Below the pieces are notes generated by a model. It made no database searches. It had not been told where the DNA came from and worked only from the letters and a program-made list of their open reading frames with translations. DNA of 64,000 nt from NCBI GenBank assembly GCA_030686995.1, contig CM060702.1:66156440-66220439 (forward strand). The letters are read 5' to 3'. A program made the position numbers and the translations under genes. This document shows positions 32,790 to 43,480 of this stretch, piece by piece (the first letter of the stretch is position 1; each line of letters starts with the position of its first letter). Origin of the DNA: Artemisia argyi. Lineage: Eukaryota; Streptophyta; Magnoliopsida; Asterales; Asteraceae.

Positions 32790-34198
32790 TGATGCGTGGT
32801 TTTGCAACCTTGCAAAAGGTTTTACCTCTCAAGGGATCTTGATAAGCTTGCAATCCCCACCAGGCAGTGTACCTGACTGTTGTAGTATAGTATAGTGACA
32901 AGTACTGGGGGATTGATCGTTCAACTCAAAGAATAGTGTTCGCTAGGGTTAAAACTCAATTAAACTAGTTCTAGAGGTGAGGGATGATTCTTTTTGTATT
33001 TTTGTATTTTATGGAAAGCAAGTAAAAATCTCGGGTGGGCGGAATTACTTGCTAATCAACTAACCCAAATAACTACAAATGCAAACAAAATAAAATAAAA
33101 TGACGCTAAAGTAAATGTGGAGAAAACAATAATAAGAGAAAATGTGTTTACTTAGATTTCACTACTCCCTAGCTATCTTTTACTGGTTGATTAGTTTGTT
33201 ACAATTGCATGGATGACGGGTTATACTCCTTAATACCATTCGTAGGGCCGTGTACGATCTTCCCTAACTCTATAAGCTTCTACCTCTTCCTATGTCGAGC
33301 CGACTACTAGCTCCTAACATGGCCTCCTTAGTAGTTACCTATGCATTAAATATAACCAATTTATCGTAGTACACATCCGATCATGTTTCTTAAGACGTTC
33401 AAGCAAGTTACCAATGGGAAGTCTGCCAATTTTCTTAAGCCTAACATCGAAATCATTCATCCACAACAATTATAAACAAACAACCAACCAATAATCAATA
33501 TCTAAGTTTTATTACATCTAAGCAAACACAAAGAAAACCTAGCCTATCATGTTAAAGTGAAGACAAGCATAAGATAAAAATCAAACAACACATAGACATA
33601 TTGAATGATTATTAGACAACTTATCTTCAATTAAACATGGATGAAACAAGGGTTTGAAACCCTTAAAAATAAGGTGAAATTCGTCTAGGGTTTCTCCAAA
33701 ATTCTCCTCTCAAAGTTGCACACTATATATAGAGTTTTGAGTCTGACAACGTCAAGAGTAAATTCTGACGCCGTCAACTCGCCGCCATAAATACTATCGT
33801 ATTGCCTAGATCCAATTCTAACGCCGTCATGTGTAAACTCCCTCTTGGTCGTCTCTTTTGTTTTGTACGAGACGGCCTTGGTGACGCCGTCACGTGTTAA
33901 ATCTCAATTTCCATTCTGGCGCGTCACGTGTATTTTACATATCCACCTCTTTGTTAAAGGGTGACGGCGTCATAAGCAAATCCTGACGCCGTCCGGTACC
34001 AAATTCAGCATGATTTGGAGACTTTGTCGTTTTCTTCACTTTTTCGCTCCAAAAATGTCCAAAATGCTTCCTTTTCCAGATTTCTTCTCCAAAGTACCTA
34101 AAATGACAAAAGGAACGATTTAGGGCAATATTTGATCAAACAATCTCGAGTTTGGGCTTCAATGACCCCCTAAAAGCGGTACACTTTTCATCTCATCA
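32790..34198 (-). repeat. Solo LTR of the Athila family
   Basis: This single 1409 bp LTR has plus-strand start TGATGCGTGG and end TCTCATCA, with no PBS or internal DNA on either side. The flanks CGCCA (32785-32789) and CCCCA (34199-34203) look like a one-mismatch target duplication. The TGACG motif cluster is at about 33740-34000 and the CTATATATAG box near 33723. It is more diverged than the other family members. It arose by LTR-LTR recombination after inserting in the FAR1 domain of the MULE gene. Confidence 0.85.
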
Positions 34199-34203
34199 CC
34201 CCA

Positions 34204-34410
34204 CCAATTTGAATGGATAATTTGTTTTAGAGGTACTGGTTTACCGTTTTCCAGTACCTTCAGGTTCATAAATCCCACCCTTTGAACACCTAATTGATTT
34301 CGTACAAATAACCCTTTTCTGATTTTGGTTCTTTTTTTGACAATGGTAAAACCGAGCCCCCGAGCTATATTTTGAACCCAATCCGTTTGTTGCTAGTCAG
34401 AAACGAACTC
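34204..34410 (-). pseudogene. MULE gene segment: N-terminal half of FAR1 DNA-binding domain
   Basis: After an acceptor-like TATTTTCAG (34411-34419) the minus strand encodes EFVSD, a stop (TAG), then QQTDWVQNIARGLGFTIVKK. This matches the W-x-x-x-A-x-x-x-GF-x-I opening of FAR1 domains. It then runs to KQIIHSNW and is cut by the solo LTR. An upstream exon must exist but I cannot identify it. Confidence 0.6.
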
Positions 34411-34420
34411 CTGAAAATAC

Positions 34421-35202
34421 ACTACAAATTTTAACATATTTTTATAACATATATAACTTTAACAAATTTTATACATTTATAACATTTTACAACTAATTTT
34501 AACATATTTTATAACATTTATAACTTATAATTACAACTTTTTCTTACAACTTACTTTTTTTAAACTAATATTTTTTTAACTTTAAAAACTTTTACAACTA
34601 ATTTTTTTAACAAAATACTTTCTTTTAACAAAATATTTTTTTAACTAATTTTATGTACAAGTTTTAAAAAAATAAAAAAAATTACAACTAAATACTTTTT
34701 ACAAATTTTACAACTTTTTACACTTTTATAACATTTTTACAACTTTCTACACTTTTTACAACTTACTTTTTTTTAACTAATTTTATGTACAAGTTTGAAA
34801 AAAAAAATACAACTAAATACTTTTTAACCTTTTTAACTTTTTTATAACATTTATAACTAATACTTTTTTATAACATTTATAACTAATACTTTTTTATAAC
34901 ATTTATAACTAATACTTTTTTATAACATTTTTTTACAACTTTTTTTTATAACATTTACAACTTTTACAACTTTTTTATAACTAATACTTTTATAGCCTTT
35001 ATACATTGTTTACAACTTTTTTTTAAAAAAAAAAAAGAAAAAAAAAAGAAAACAAAAAGAAGAAGAAAACGCATTTTTACAACTAAGCCCCACCCCCATG
35101 TGATCTGTGGTCAAACACACACACACACACCCCACACACACTATGTCATAACACTCTCTTCTCTCTCACAATTCACATCTCTTCTCTCTCTCACAATACG
35201 CG

Positions 35203-35262
<60 letters not shown>

Positions 35263-36231
35263 AACGCGTTAGATCTAAATGGTGATGTTTCTGTGATGGT
35301 TATGGTTAGACCTGTGATGGTTTTTTAGATCTAAAACATCTCATTTTTTTTTTATTTTTTTTCAGTGAAAGGTTGTTTTATGTGATCTTTTTATAACCAA
35401 CAATTTAAGAAAGAAAAAAAAAACCATCCGTGATGATGGTTGGTTTTTTTGTTATATCTAAAAAAAGTGATGTTAGATCTAAAAAAAATTGATGGTTTTT
35501 TTTTGTTAGATCTAAAAAAAGTGATGTTAGATCTAAAAAAAATTGATGGTTTTTTTTGTTAGATCTAAAAAAATAGTGATGTGTCTGTGATGTTTCTTGA
35601 TTTCTTGGTTTCTTGATGGTGATGTTTCTGTGATCTATTTTTTTTAGATCTAAAACATCTCGATGCTGTTTCTGTGATGTTTCTTAGTGGTTTGGCTTGT
35701 GATGGTTTCTTAGTGATTATTTCTGTGATGGTTATGGTTGGTAAAAAGTTTTTGTGATAAAATTTTTATGTGATAAAAAGTTTAGATCTATAAAAAGTTT
35801 ATGTGATTACGTGATAAAAAGTTTTAGATCTATAAAAAAGAGATGGTTTCTTGATTGATGTTAGAGATGGTTTCTTGATTGATGTTTCTTAGTGGTTTGG
35901 CTCGTGACAGTTTCTTAGTGATTATTTCTGTGATGGTTATGGTTGGTAAAAAGTTTGGATCTAAATAAATAGTATAAAAAGAGATGTGGTGATGGTTTCT
36001 TGATTTCTATGGTAATGGTTTAGATCTTAAAAAAAAATCTTAATACCATCTTTTTTTGGATCTAAAACTTATTTGGTTTCTGTGATGGTTATGGTTGGTG
36101 ATGCTTTCTATGATGGTTATGGTTGGTGATGCTTTCTGTAATGGTTAACTGTTGGTGATGTGGTTATAATAAAAACCATCTCGTTTGGTTGGTTTTATTT
36201 TACCAACGAGATGGTTTATGTGGAGATATAC
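34421..36231. other. Low-complexity DNA: AT-rich repeats, (CT)n and AGATCT repeats
   Basis: I see no supported gene. 34421-35080 is built of TTTTTATAACATTTATAAC-type units, with a ~26 bp unit tandemly repeated near 34850-34925. A pure CT microsatellite fills about 35203-35260. From about 35265 to 36080 the motif TTAGATCTAAAA recurs many times, alternating with GTGATGGTT phrases. This may be the promoter and leader side of the MULE gene. Confidence 0.6.
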
Positions 36232-36415
36232 ATACCCTCTCTATAATTTTATCCTAACCCTCCATTTATGTGGGTGGTTCTGTGATGATACTTGTTGGTC
36301 CTTATATTGGTGATGATGGTTTAGAAACTGCTTTAGCAGTTGTGATTTTTCTTGAAACTGCTTATTATAAAATAAACAGTAGTGACGAAACTAGAGAGGG
36401 TATGTATATCTCCAC
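36232..36415. repeat. Short inverted-repeat element sharing MULE TIRs
   Basis: GTGGAGATATACATACCCTC at 36232 and its inverse at 36390-36415 bracket 184 bp. This could be a MITE-like derivative of the MULE, or a duplicated terminus. No target duplication is visible. Confidence 0.4.
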
Positions 36416-36420
36416 CCATT
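36390..36420 (-). repeat. Right terminal inverted repeat of candidate MULE
   Basis: The reverse complement reads AATGGGTGGAGATATAC, then continues as the left repeat at 6010-6040 with one mismatch in the 26 bp core. Confidence 0.5.
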
Positions 36421-36835
36421 GTTTTTGATTATATGCTTACAAGCAGTATACAAAGTTTCAATTTACGGCAATGATGATTTAAAAAAAAAACTTGATTTTG
36501 GCGTGGCATTACCGAATGGACGATAAAAAAAAACTTGATTTTGCAACCTTCGATGTTGCAGCCATATATGATAAAACAATAATCTAAGCAGCTTGTTTTT
36601 GTTTTGTGAATTGAAACTTTGTATACTGCTTGTGTTGAAAGCTATTTGCTTGATTGTTTAAGCAGTTTGCTTGATGGTTTAAGTAGTTTGCTTGAAACTT
36701 TGTGAATGGGGCAGTCACTTTCAAAGTGGTATATGCTTATGTTGAAAGCTATTTGCTTGATGGTTTAAGCAGTTTCTTGAATTGTATAATGAAACTACTT
36801 ATGTTGAAACTGCTTATAAAAAAATCAAGGACGGC

Positions 36836-36890
<55 letters not shown>

Positions 36891-37565
36891 AAAACAAAAC
36901 TTGTCGTGGCATAATCGAATGGACACCAAACACTTTGCCACCTTCGAATTTGCCGCCATATGATTAAAAATAATAATTTAAGCCGTCTTGATGTGTATTT
37001 TTTTTATAAACGTAAACTTTTATGCGTAATAGCGTAAAATTATACCTCATTCGTGTAAAACGGTGATGAATTCATCATAAATTGAAACTTTGTATACTGC
37101 TTGTAGCTTGTCTTTGTTTTCCGAATTGAAACTTTGTATACTACTTGTAGCTTGTCTTTGTTTTGTGAATTGAAACTTTGTATACTGCTTGTAGCTTGTC
37201 TTTGTTTTGTGAATTGAAAATTTGTATACTCTGCTTGTAGCTTGTCTTTGTTTTGTGAATTGAAACTTTGTATACTCTGCTTGTAGCTTGTCTTTGTTTA
37301 GTGAATTAAAACTTTGTATACTGTTTGTAGCTTGTCTGTTTTGTGAAGGAGAAACTTTGTGAATGGGGATGTCACTTTCAAAGGGTATATAACCATGCAT
37401 ATGTGATCTCAAAAACGTGTTTCACAACCATGCATATGTGATCATCACCAAAAACGTGTTTCACAACAATAGTGATCTCAAACCCGTGACTTCAAAGGAC
37501 TACCCGTGACTTAAAGACTGAAAAAGCATATATGCTTTGGACTAGCTTTTGACTACTTCTCTTTG

Positions 37566-37623
<58 letters not shown>

Positions 37624-37669
37624 ATTCCTACTACTTTGGTCAAAAAAAAGGGAAAGAAAAACCAGTTTG

Positions 37670-37709
<40 letters not shown>

Positions 37710-38349
37710 TAACTAGTACTACTAACTTTGGAAAAAAAAGACAGACAACAGTATAAGACAAAATAAAATAAAATAAAAAAGTTAAAAAAGTACACCTCCA
37801 TAGGGAGGGTCTTGTACCCGATCCCATAGGGAGGGTGTGATTAGAGGTCCCCAAATAAAATTAGGGCTAAGTTATCCAAACCCTCTCTAGTTCTACAAAG
37901 CAAACCCTCCCTACTAGGGAGGGTGTACTTTTTGTCTTTTTTTTTTTTTGGACCTATGTGATAACTCTACCTAACCTATCTACTACCACATAATCTCTAC
38001 ACACTCTGCTATCTATCTCTCTCACTCACTTATTTCACTCTCTCACTCATTTCACTTACCTCCAACACCAACCTCTCTCTAATTCAATTAGATCTATATC
38101 TAGAAAAAGATAAATGGAGATGATCGGTTGATTTGGTTTCGTTGTGGTTGGTTTTTTTAGATCTCGATGTGGTGGTTTTTTTCAGATCTTGCTAGGCTGT
38201 GGTGGTTTCGTTTGGTTGTTTTTTTTTCTGCGCTCTAAACACTTTAAATTTGTCATCATGGAATAAATTTTCAGGAACCATACCAAAAATTTATAATAAT
38301 CTAACAAAGAAATTTAATCTAGATCTCGTATGTTTTTTTTTTCCTGTAA

Positions 38350-38405
<56 letters not shown>

Positions 38406-38464
38406 CTAAAAAAAGAGATGGTAAAAAATTATGTAGTTCGTTTAGATCGTTTATACGTGATGTC
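36421..38464. other. AT-rich DNA with minisatellite, inverted repeats and long A tracts
   Basis: I see no gene. A 23 bp perfect inverted repeat pairs 36441-36463 with 36609-36631. A ~130 bp block at 36440-36570 is partly duplicated at about 36790-36962. Six units of 44-46 bp run from 37081 to about 37347. A tracts of roughly 43, 54 and 37 bases lie at 36847, 37566 and 37670. Inverted GGGAGGGTGTAC-type repeats lie at 37788-37810 and 37904-37930. A (GT)n(TA)n microsatellite lies at about 38352-38405. Confidence 0.65.
37081..37347. repeat. Minisatellite, six units of 44-46 bp
   Basis: Units start at about 37081, 37125, 37169, 37213, 37259 and 37305, each beginning ATTGAAACTTTG and containing CTTGTAGCTTGTCTTTG. 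The unit length is not a multiple of three, so the open minus-strand frame across it is not a protein repeat. Confidence 0.85.
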
Positions 38465-39552
38465 TGTAACGCCCGGTACTTTTCTTAAACCTATTTTACG
38501 AGCTAAAACCTTTACTTTTGATTTTCATCAACTTTTGAACTTCTTTGAACTCGTTTGGGTTTGAAAATCCGTGGATATCTTGCTTAGTGTAAGCGCTATT
38601 CCTTTATCGAGCCGGCACAACCTAGAAAACTCAAATCGTATTGCATTTGCCAAATTATTTGAATTATATTGAGTTTGAGAAAAACTTTGAAGTTTATGCT
38701 TGATTCTATTGGAAAAATGATTTCGTGAACAATGGCGCAAGTTTCGTAATTTTTCGAGTCCGTTTGCTATGTCGTTTGGACCCCGAAGCGTTTTCGTGAG
38801 AAGTTTAACTACGTTGACAGTTATGGTCCTCGTGATAATTACCCTTTACAACCCTACACTTTCATTTATTCCATTCCTATCCTACAACTTTTTAATATAA
38901 ATACCCCATATTTATTTTTATTTCATTTACCACAAATAATACACACACACACACCCCTTAAACTCTCTCTCCCTCTCTTCAAGATTCCGGCCGATCAACC
39001 CACCGGAACACTAGCAGTTTCCAGCGACCACCCACCGGAAAATTTTCCAGCGAAACCTTTTGTTCACCCAATCTATAGATCGGCTAAACCCCGACATTTC
39101 TGGAGCATTTGAGCTCTCGGCTCCCACCGGAACCTACCCCACGCGCCACTGCACCACCACACAGAGACTCTACCACCTTCGCTACCACCTTTGCCGACGG
39201 TAAACCATGCACACGCGCCTCTTCTCCTTCTTTTTTTTATTAATAATTTTCGAAACCCTAGTTTATAAAATCGTTTATAAACCGATTTTTATTGTTAAAT
39301 CCCTTATAAAAATCATTTTTATCTAATGTTTTAACCTCAAACTCGTGTGGACTCCTCTTGTTCTCGACTCGGTCTCGACTCACCGAGTCAACTCGTGACT
39401 CGGAGAGGGTTTTGATCTATTATTGTTGATTGTTGACGAAGGGAGTATATAATTCTTGGGTTTGATTGATTTTCGAGTGTCCGTTTGGTTCCTTGTGTCT
39501 CGACAGCAGGCAGCCACCACCACCGAGACTCGGGTGGTGGTGGGGATGATGA

Positions 39553-39610
<58 letters not shown>

Positions 39611-41639
39611 GTTGGTGTTGTGTTTATGTTTGATTTTGGATTTGTTTGGTTTGAGCCGAAGAGTATATGGCTCGATTTTGGACTCGGATTGGATTTGGTT
39701 TGACTTGGGTTTGATTATTGAGTTGTTATTATTGTCGTTGTGTTAGACTCAGGTTTTGGTTACTAAGTCTCGGGATTATTATGATTATTAGTTTAGAAAC
39801 GGTAAAAATAATAAAACGGATAATAATAAATATGAAACCTAAAATTTATTTGTTATAGTTAAGAGGATTGGATATCGGACTTGGATCCGGGATTGTGATG
39901 TTATATATGTATTGTGAGCTTGATTTGGACGTACTGGATTTACGATATTAGTTCTTTGGACATTATGGACCCTTTGGTACACGAGACGGTAGGGTACGTT
40001 AGGCCCATAAAGATCTTAACGTACCTGGAACCCGAACAATACGAAATGGACGATAAAACTAAACAACTAATATTCACGCAAATGGTATATTCAAACATAT
40101 TATATTGTGTTGTATAGTAATAATAAGAGATTTTGATGATATTTAATGATTATTCAAGAGTTGTTGACTCGGGAAAATATTTTAGAAACGGGCAGGTCAT
40201 GCCGAAATTTCGTAAAATTCTTTGTAAACTTTAAATTATTTTACTAAACTTTATTATTTCAGAACCCTTTTCATTTCAACGTTACTTTGGGAAAATGGGT
40301 AAATCCGAGACTCGTTAGCGTGTGTTATCTATTTAAGTGCATCTTTCATTTCATTTCTTTCTTTCCATTTCTTTTCGGCGATTTTATTCGAGGAGTTCTT
40401 TCATCTACTTTCGCCTCTTTTGGGTTCTCGTTCGTTTTCGCCGATGTATTCATTTTCTAACTTTCTCGTCGTCCACACGAGCTTTCAAATGCTTACTTCT
40501 TTTAACGACATTGAAAACTAAATCTTTTCATAATAACATGGATATTCGACGAACGTTACTTTATATGTTATTTGAGTATTATTTCTGATATGTATTACCC
40601 GTTAGGTTGTGCCGATCCAGTAATCGTTGTGCTTATACTTTCTTGACACCGTGTACTTAATGACTTGTGCTTGTGCTTTCTCGATGCCGTTGTGCCTACA
40701 CTACTGATGCCATTGTGTTATCTAGTTGATACTAGCTGTGATATCTTGCATTGCTACATACTCAGGTGAGTTCATAGCCCCACTTTTATTTATCTTAAAT
40801 GCTTTGCAAACTACTTGGGGTGAGATACATGCTTTAAACATTTTCTGAGCACAAGTATTTTTTGTGTGCTTTTCCTGAATGATATACTTTCCTGACGATT
40901 TGCTAAGTAGCTGATCTTGCCAGACACGACCCTCAGATCATGAGCCATTAATCACTTGCGAGTGAGCGCGAATATAGGGATATAGGCCTATAGGAATTGA
41001 CCCTCCCACTCCTTTTGCCAGATAAGCAATTTGGGTGTACTGTATTCGATTTTGCTGGGTATACAGCAAGTACCCGGCCTTGGGGGCACTATTATATTAT
41101 GAAATTCCGCGGTTATTGTTGATTCCAGTACAGAGTTACTGATGATTGGTTTGGTTAACGTTTTGCATGTCATGAGCTTAGCATCATCAACCGTATGTAT
41201 GCACGTGTTGACTCTACATATTGGGTGTTACCTTGATTTACCCGGTATTTGCATTTGTTGGTTATATCATATGATTAAAACCTTGTGCTCAACTTTATTA
41301 TTTAAACCTATGGATTCACTCAACCTTTGTGTTGACTTTTAGCATGTGTATCTCAGGTGTTAGATTTTGCCGCTACATATTTTACTTGGAGGAGCTTGGC
41401 GAAGGGCATGGCTTGGTCATAGAAGACACCGAAAACCGTTTGGGACTATTTTAAATCTATTTTTGAACTATAGCTTCCGCACTAATTTTAATTGTTGTAA
41501 ATTGAATGTTTTAAATTGTGAAATTTTCTTCTAAAATGGTTTGTGTAAAACCATTCTTTGTACCTCTTGTTTTGATAACAATCGAGTAGCACCCCCCAAA
41601 CTTGTAGGCTTCCGCTGATCCAGTTTTTGGGGTGTCACA
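38465..41639 (+). repeat. 5' LTR of LARD-like element
   Basis: This 3175 bp LTR starts TGTAACGCCCGGTAC and ends GGGGTGTCACA. Its first 438 bp match 63563-64000. The TATA box TATAAATA (38897-38904) lies 432 bp in, the same position as in the Tekay LTRs. It also contains an (ATT)n microsatellite (about 39552-39610) and a block at about 40906-41042 nearly identical to inverted 9838-9970. Confidence 0.9.
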
Positions 41640-41642
41640 GAA

Positions 41643-41655
41643 TGGTATCAGAGCC
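41643..41655 (+). other. Primer binding site of LARD-like element (tRNA-iMet)
   Basis: TGGTATCAGAGCC starts three bases after the LTR end. Confidence 0.88.
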
Positions 41656-42933
41656 AAGGTTATAGAAAACTGGTATTTTCAAAACCCAGACTATAACCAT
41701 TTTTCCTATGACCAGAACGTGCCTTCCTGCCAAGCCGATGCCTCGCGTGTGATTATAATTGATGATGATATTGATGTCATGCTTGATAGCATGTTTGATG
41801 AGATATTTAATGAGATACGAGCTATGATATTTAACGATTTGAACTCACCCCACTTTCACTATTCACTATGAGTATTTTCATATACTTAAGTTGGGAAATG
41901 CATTATTGATTTCGACTTTGGATACTCGTCATGGTTTTCTAAAATGGTTTTGAAATCAAGGGACATGGTACTAGTATAACTAAGCTAAGTATACCGAAAT
42001 TCATTGATCCTCGGTTGGGAGTAGACTGATCACCTATGATCAACTAGGGATAGTGGGGACGTGGCTTGATCACCTACGTCTCACAGATGAATTTTGCGAT
42101 ACTGGGAGTAGTTATAACAAGATTATGTTCCGGGAAGATTTTCAATTTTGAAATTTTGGAAAATGGTGAATTTTTGCATATGAGCACAACACACTGGCAT
42201 CACGAAACTTCACGAATTGAACGACACTTCGAATTTTTATGCGCTTTCCGCCTCTATGGAACTTTTGTTCGTCGTCATCTGATTTTTGCTCGCACCGGGT
42301 CAGGTGAGACCCGATCGGCCATCGTTTTGAATTCGAGCTGATTATTTTCTTTAACTCGATCGATGTTGTAATAAACACATTTGAGTTTGTTAGAGCGTTT
42401 GTATTTGGTTTTGGATTTGTTTAATTTTGATTTCTTGATCCCGTAAATTTTGAGCCTCGTTTGGAAAAATTGTTTCTATAATCTTTTTAGGGGTATGTTA
42501 CAGCCCTCACTGCCCAAACCTTACACTCTGTTGATGAACCGGGTTAGATTACTAGTCGTTTAAGTGGGATCATTTCATAGCACTTGTAAGATGAACCTCT
42601 TGATGGAAGTCAACAACGAAAGGATCGATGAATTCCTGGAAAGGTCTAGAGAACATACGATAGGATTGATTTGTAACCTAGCAGGAGTTTTAGGAACTTT
42701 TGTAGAAATCCGAGCCACTATTTTAGGAAAGGATACCTAACCCTTTACTTATCTCTTGGGAATACCAGATACCCACCTCATTACTTCCTTTATAAAACAA
42801 TAAACTGCGATACCTTATTTTATAAAGCACATATGTAAATGATACGATGTTTTGAAAACATTATTTCGGAACAACTACTTTTGGCCATGCTATTTTGGGG
42901 AACGCAATTTTGACATACTATTCCAAATACTAT
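41656..42933 (+). other. LARD internal region, left part
   Basis: I see no recognisable protein. A short frame (41632-41871) starts in the LTR end and has an acidic stretch but no gag motif. TTTTAGGGGTATG at 42485-42497 is identical to the tract at the 3' LTR junction. From about 42770 the sequence takes on the CTATTTTGGAA-like rhythm that continues at 59726. Confidence 0.6.
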
Positions 42934-43415
42934 TGTTGGGAATTATATTAACAGTTACCACGGCTAAGTATAAAGATTACAACTGCTGAAGAATGCACTA
43001 GCAGTGGAAACTCATTACCACTGCTAGTACATATTATTACCACTGCTGTTAGGATAACTGTTAGGAAACGTGTAAAGATAAATATAGAATAGATCTTCTG
43101 TATATCTTATTCTATTAGAGTTATACGTATCTTGTAGAAGAGGACTCCTTGTGCTATAAAAGGAGGTCCTAGGTTAAGGTTAGATATACATTTTTCTTAG
43201 AGCTTCAAGGTTGTAACCCTAGTGATACGAAGATTACTCGTATTATTATTAATAATAATATTGGAGCTAACCGTTTGATACATACATTATTCTCATTCAT
43301 ATACAACTATTTCATTCACAATCAAACTTCTAAGTGTTACTAAGTAGATTCTGCATACTTGGTGATATAACTCAAAGTATCATTCTAACACAAATCAAGG
43401 TGTTAAGATCCATCA
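42934..43415 (+). repeat. 5' LTR of sirevirus-like element
   Basis: This 482 bp LTR contains a perfect 11 bp inverted repeat (42997-43007 with 43018-43028, ACTAGCAGTGG/CCACTGCTAGT, 10 bp loop). The TATA box TATAAAAG (43155-43162) is embraced by AGGACTCCTT (43141-43150) and AAGGAGGTCCT (43160-43170). The PBS TGGTATCAGAGCC follows at 43418-43430. Confidence 0.93.
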
Positions 43416-43480
43416 AGTGGTATCAGAGCCAGGCTTTGATACTTTGATTTAGAAGACCCCAAGTTCACTCAGAAGATTCA

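Larger units (their letters stand above)
6010..36420 (-). mobile_element. Candidate Mutator-like element (MULE), split by nested LTR elements
   Basis: The two ends carry matching terminal inverted repeats: 6015-6040 and the reverse complement of 36390-36415 agree at 25 of 26 positions. The core reads GTGGAGATATACA then ACCCTCTCTAGT, with an AATG extension outside. Between them lies a minus-strand gene with FAR1 DNA-binding, MULE transposase and OTU-like domains, plus a small GRF/coiled-coil ORF. Without the Tekay element (9074-32389) and the solo LTR (32790-34198) it would be about 5.7 kb, a normal MULE size. I could not find a 9-11 bp target duplication. A second TIR-like copy at 36232-36257 means the right end could instead belong to a small derivative, so the boundary is provisional. 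Confidence 0.55.

Noticed and set aside
37081..37347. CRISPR-like array
   Set aside because: Units are contiguous, without unique spacers, in a plant nuclear context.
37047..37412. Repeat protein from the minus-strand ORF over the minisatellite
   Set aside because: The repeat unit (44-46 bp) is not a multiple of three, so the apparent repeats in protein change frame.
37492..37854. Minus-strand ORF rich in phenylalanine
   Set aside because: It is read through the A homopolymers at 37566-37706 and has no protein content.
42060..42378. Short ORFs on both strands in the LARD interior
   Set aside because: No gag or pol motif, and they overlap each other antisense. Length is unremarkable for this composition.
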